Source: Sisyra terminalis
Taxonomy: Eukaryota; Arthropoda; Insecta; Neuroptera; Sisyridae
Assembly (NCBI GenBank): GCA_958496175.1
Contig: OY292278.1
Span: forward strand, 31,434,001-31,498,000
Direction of reading: 5' to 3'
Length of the DNA: 64,000 nucleotides
Part shown: positions 59,834 through 64,000 of the stretch, piece after piece
How positions within the stretch are numbered: the stretch's first letter is position 1
Layout: each line of letters starts with the position of its first letter
The notes under the pieces: generated by a model
Told to the model about the DNA's origin: nothing
The model's database searches: none
Seen by the model: only the letters and a program-made list of their open reading frames with translations
Program-made: the position numbers and the translations under genes

Positions 59834-61264
59834 GCAAAAAATAAAAAACAAAGTGTAAATTATTTAAAAATAAAAATAATCCTCCAATCCTCGGAACTAC
59901 AACAAATTGTATATCATATTCCAAAAAAATAAGCAATTATAATTTTTTTTATTTAAAATTTTAGCGCTCAGCAGCAAAAGCAATATGCACCTTAGATACA
60001 AGAATATTTTTATGGATAATTATTTTCTATTAAATAAATATAATATAGAATGATGTAGTTCTAATAGCATTAAAACATAGTAAGTAATCTTAAAATTGTG
60101 ATGGATCTACCTATATGCAGCATTGATACATTTACAGATTTTTTTATAGTTATGAGATATAAAATAAAATGAGAAAACAATTGATTAAAAATTATTTGTA
60201 AGATTATCACAGTTTATATGTTGATCTTCCTTCTCTTCAGAGACTGTTAAATGTCCTGGGCGGTAATTTATAAATTTAACTTTTTAATTACTGGTTTCCA
60301 AAAAAAAAAAATAAAAATTTTGCAAAAGTTTGCTACTTTCCGAATTGTTGAACCGATTGATAAAATTAGGCTTATGGTATTACTTAGTTTTACCATCAAA
60401 CTGTATCCTTTGATTTATTTTCCATTTAGTCGTCGAAAATTTATAAAATTTGCATTAATTTTTCTTGCTGGTATTTTTACAATTCACAGCACAACAACTT
60501 TAGTGTCTCATTTTTGTTAAATTAATTAAAATAAATAGAATAAAAGAATTAAAGAATAAATAGAATTAAATTTATCACGTGTATTTGCTGACAATTTCAT
60601 AAATAATAGCTTCCTCTAACTCTTAAACTGACCACTGGGAACGCTTGTGTCGATTTGGCTTCCCCTACCGTGAGTTCCTATAGAGTGAATACTAATGTAC
60701 TTATAAGTACAAAATTAATTATTCGTTTGACTGACTATAGGTAATATTTTTACGGCCAAACCGCATTAATAATTATGCTGAAATTTGTAAGACTAGCATA
60801 TCAGACAATTCAACCTTTAAGGTTAAAGAATCAAATTTTTCATTAATTTTTAAAAACGAAATTTGAGTTTGAAAATTAAGTTGTAATCTATTTTATCGAC
60901 CATTTTTGAATTAATACTTAATCAAATTTACATAAATCTACTTCGTAAAAAAATTAAAATTGAATGTTTCAGCAATTTGGGCTAAAGATAGCAGCTCCAA
61001 GCCCATTGGGATGAAGAGCCAGAATAGGAAGATTCTAATATTATTGCTCAAATAGGAAAGTATTTCTTTAACTTTTGTGATATCACCAAGAAAATTTAGT
61101 GTCAAATCCTGATTAAAGATCATAATGTATTGAAGAAATTATTAGCTGAATAAAATTGAGGTAATCGTTTAATATTTAGAACTGTTATAAACTGTCCACA
61201 AGTGTCGATCTTTACTGTTTTATATGTAGATAATTAAGTTCATTATTACACAAAACAAATATTC
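59834..61264. other. Gene-free stretch
   Basis: AT-rich. Frames at 60251-60520 (plus, 89 codons) and 60938-61123 (minus) are without domains. Confidence 0.3.
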
Positions 61265-61600
61265 TGGGTCTAAATCAGCTCTTGTAGGGGGAGGGATATC
61301 TATTTTTGATGTTACAGAAGCAGATCGAGAAGAACGCAAATCTAGCACAGGAGAGGGAGATATGGAATACCAAATCCTTAGGGGTGGAAGGACTTAAGAA
61401 CAAGAAATAGATTTTAAATGTTCTTCTTCTTCATGTTCCTCCTCCTTTCAGGAGATTGGAAATCATTGCGATCAATTTCATTTTTGAAGCTGCGGCACGG
61501 AAACAGTCGATTGAACTGCAGGCGAATCATTGTCGTTGATGTTGCAGCCAGGTAGCCCTATGCTCCCTTTTCCTTGAATCATGTCTTGCATGTACTGATC
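61265..61600 (-). pseudogene. Broken coding-like stretch, unidentified
   Basis: Minus-strand pieces read SIGLPGCNINDNDSPAVQST then VSVPQLQK, after a shift EIDRNDFQSPERRRNMKKKN, and after another shift and a stop VLPPLRIWYSISPSPVLDLR, SSRSASVTSKIDIPPPTRAD, LDPEYLFCV. The amino acid composition (Ser, Pro, Asp, Arg) differs from the Phe/Ile/Asn/Lys-rich chance frames of this window, and the DNA is GC-richer. At least two frameshifts separate the pieces. It could be a decayed host exon or processed pseudogene, or a transposon gag-like region. No family recognised. Confidence 0.35.
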
Positions 61601-61659
61601 TGTATAAAAGGATAGCGCACTGTACAGGTAATGACAAGCTGCGCTAGTGGCAATTGCCA

Positions 61660-61864
61660 GCGCCATCTACGTAGGCACAAATTTTGAGTGAACTTAGCAA
61701 AATGCGACAGCGCCTGTAGAAGAGACTTTAATATAGAAATCTGGTGTGTGCAACTGAAGCAAGTAAAATGCAAGCGCTTATTTGTGTAAGTTGACGCTCA
61801 TCGGTACTCAATTGCCAGCTCTTGTTTTTAGTTACCATAAAAAATGTGCCTGCGTAGACGGCGC
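61660..61864. mobile_element. MITE with 25-bp terminal inverted repeats
   Basis: GCGCCATCTACGTAGGCACA then AATTTT (61660-61685) pairs with AAAATGTGCCTGCG then TAGACGGCGC (61841-61864), with three or four mismatches. The 205-bp unit has no coding frame. The flanks TTGCCA and TTCGTA do not give a clear target duplication, so the superfamily is open. CAATTGCCAGC just left of the unit recurs inside it near 61809. Confidence 0.6.
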
Positions 61865-64000
61865 TTCGTAAGTCACGCTATATTTTTCTCTATCCTATTT
61901 GATGTCATATGCACGGTCTATCCATATATACATGTCAATGTACATATATGCATGAAGTTTTTGGTATTTATCGTTGTGTATAATATGTTCAAGATTCTGA
62001 AGCTTACGTATGGGTCTCTGAATTTCCTTTTCCTTACCCATTTTTGTAGTACTTCAATTGGGTTTACTGAAATAATATTGATATTATATCGAAATATTGT
62101 AATAAACAAGTCGATGTTAAATTTTAAGTATCAATAGAGTTTAAAATTCATGTATTAAATAATAAGTTTGATTTTAGCAACCACAAACTATAGATACAAC
62201 GAGTCCGAACGTAATGTTAAAAAAATAGCATCAATTTGATGTCCAGTCTCGGTAGAGTCCGCTACTCTTCAAAAAATTCGATAGATACATTTGGTTAGAT
62301 AAAAATGAAACGCATAATTTATTTTTGCCACACTCATGAGTACACAGTATAAAGCGAAAAAGGATGAAATATGTCTAATAATTTTGACAACTCAACATTT
62401 TCTAAATGTTGACCATATCGCGCATGCTCACATCATGTGAGAGAGATATACTAAAGTTGCCAGTGCTGCCAACCTACAAATTCGACAGTGTTATCTCACT
62501 TTTATTATTTTATATAATGTTGAATTATATTTTAATTTTTATTTATTAGTTACAATAGTCTTAAAAACATGCTAATTTAATGTTTTATTTACGATTTAAT
62601 CATATTAAAAAATCCTAAAAAATTATACATTCATAACTTATAAGCATCAAATCAATAATATTTTGTTTTTTTAAATTGAAATCAAGGCATATTCAGTCTC
62701 AAAAGTTATTTAAAAATATTGTATATTCTTTTTTCATATTTTGTTTAAAATTTTCGGTGCGATTTCTGATTTTCCCTTAAACTACATACAATTTTTTAAG
62801 TATTGACCTAATTTATTCGCCTCATAATACGTTATACGACATAATTAATCACGATTTTCTATTTTTTTTGTACTTTTGTCTCCAATTATATCTCCATAAG
62901 ATCCTTAAAACCTTTGGTACGTTCTGAATATTTGCGCTGCTAGTGACAGGAAAGAGAACTATGATCTTGGTCTTCTATTGCGGACATGGATATTGTGAAG
63001 AAGCTTTACCGTTCGAACTCCTTGTATCTATACTTCGAGATAACAACAATGACATTTTTAATTTACATATTTATTATGCCTATAATTATCATTATTGTTA
63101 ATAATTTATCTTATATTATTGTTAATAACCACATAATAACATTTTTTAAATCTCTCAATTAAATACTTAGGTATATTTAACACATTTTTTTTCAATGCTT
63201 ATACTTACAATCATATCAATACGAAATTATCAATATTTCTTTACACTACCGACATTCCAACATTCAATATGATATGATTAAACTTCAAGCCGTATACAAT
63301 TTTCTTTGATCTCTTAGGGGTGAATAAATTGATTAAGTGGCACTGCTTTCAATTTAAAAAGTTGTATATCTAATAAGTATTCCTTTCTTAAAGAAATTTA
63401 TTTAAACTCTCAAGTTTGAATTTTGTTGCAAAATTATTGGTATATAATTTCAGAGGTTTTATACCAAAATTACAAGTAACTTATACCCACCTACATATTA
63501 TCGTAAGATGAAAAGCATTTAGTTTTCTTCATTTAGGTAGGCCGGTTATATTGTTCTTATAACGTACCAAATTACAAATTTTTCATTGTAATAATTTAGA
63601 TTCTTACATGTTACTTTCATGGAAAAAATGTTAAATTCGAAATAATTCAAGTTTAATTTGTAGACTAATAAGAATGAATTCTTATGTGTACTGTGTTAGC
63701 TGGTACCCATTTAGTTTTTCGTTTTAATTTACAGTCATTAAATCGTATAAAAATGAAAGAGAAAGGACAAGTCGAAGAAAATGTTTTAATAAATACATAT
63801 AAAAAAAGAAATAAAAATGTCTCGTACTGTGTTCTTTTACTTAACAGACCAAATTTGATATTTAGTACCTACTTGATTTTGGTAGCTCCTTTCGATTAAA
63901 TGAGGAAGATCTAAACACGAAAGATCTTATGTGAAATTATTTATTTTTATAGATCTATATTTTTTGGTGAACGAGTGAGTTTGTGTTGTTGTCGGATAAT
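61865..64000. other. Gene-free stretch to window end
   Basis: A GC-richer patch near 62410-62490 (ATCGCGCATGCTCACATCAT) resembles one at 54215. Frames at 61844-62137 and 63684-63899 show no domain. Nothing else recognised. Confidence 0.3.

Noticed and set aside
1..64000. CRISPR arrays, bacterial operons, rRNA genes
   Set aside because: No regularly spaced repeats, ribosome-binding-site/ORF arrays or rRNA signatures were seen; the window is eukaryotic.

Overview
This is an AT-rich eukaryotic intergenic window, most likely from an insect or other arthropod. The signs are long A/T homopolymers and (TA)n tracts, no operons or bacterial signals, tRNA-derived SINEs, jockey-clade non-LTR elements, Helitron helicase remnants, Tc1/mariner- and pogo-type elements and hammerhead-bearing repeats of the kind linked to Penelope-like retroelements. 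I cannot name the species. No intact host protein gene is visible. Open frames rarely exceed 100 codons, and the only long one with clear homology (44852-45412) is the 3' end of a 5'-truncated jockey element.

Layout. 0-1.6 kb: RNase H remnant of a non-LTR element, a hAT-like end and a minus-strand SINE. 3.5-3.9 kb: a cluster of ATCGATA motifs and a (TA)n tract. 6.7-8.8 kb: a pogo-like MITE, rearranged Helitron pieces and a dispersed repeat. 10.6-21.8 kb: two SINEs, a pair of 77-bp arms about 95% identical in inverted orientation 1.7 kb apart, and a ~0.5 kb repeat present twice. 22.3-24.5 kb: a dispersed repeat and a well-supported Helitron helicase C-terminus. 26.9 kb: a heat-shock-type promoter on the minus strand (seven heat shock element units in exact 5-bp phase next to a TATA box) with no coding gene behind it. 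30.1-31.5 kb: a foldback repeat carrying two inverted hammerhead ribozyme motifs, followed by a decayed second copy. 32.0-32.5 kb: a compositionally distinct block abutting a SINE fragment. 36.0-38.3 kb: a Tc1-like family. 40.3 kb: the best SINE copy. 43.4-44.0 kb: a tandem duplication holding a hammerhead whose stem III has no loop. 44.85-45.54 kb: young jockey insertion with an 11-bp target site duplication. 48.2-53.0 kb: a graveyard of at least four non-LTR remnants. 53.8-54.7 kb: a SINE apparently split by an insertion. 55-64 kb: dispersed repeats, (TA)n, a decayed hammerhead-like motif, a GC-richer block, a broken coding-like stretch and a 205-bp MITE.

The features do not form a pathway. 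They are independent transposable elements, mostly fossils, with SINEs presumably mobilised in trans by LINE machinery. The two signals most worth testing are the hammerhead ribozymes and the orphan heat-shock promoter, which could drive a non-coding transcript. All homology statements come from reading translations and motifs by eye; no search was run.
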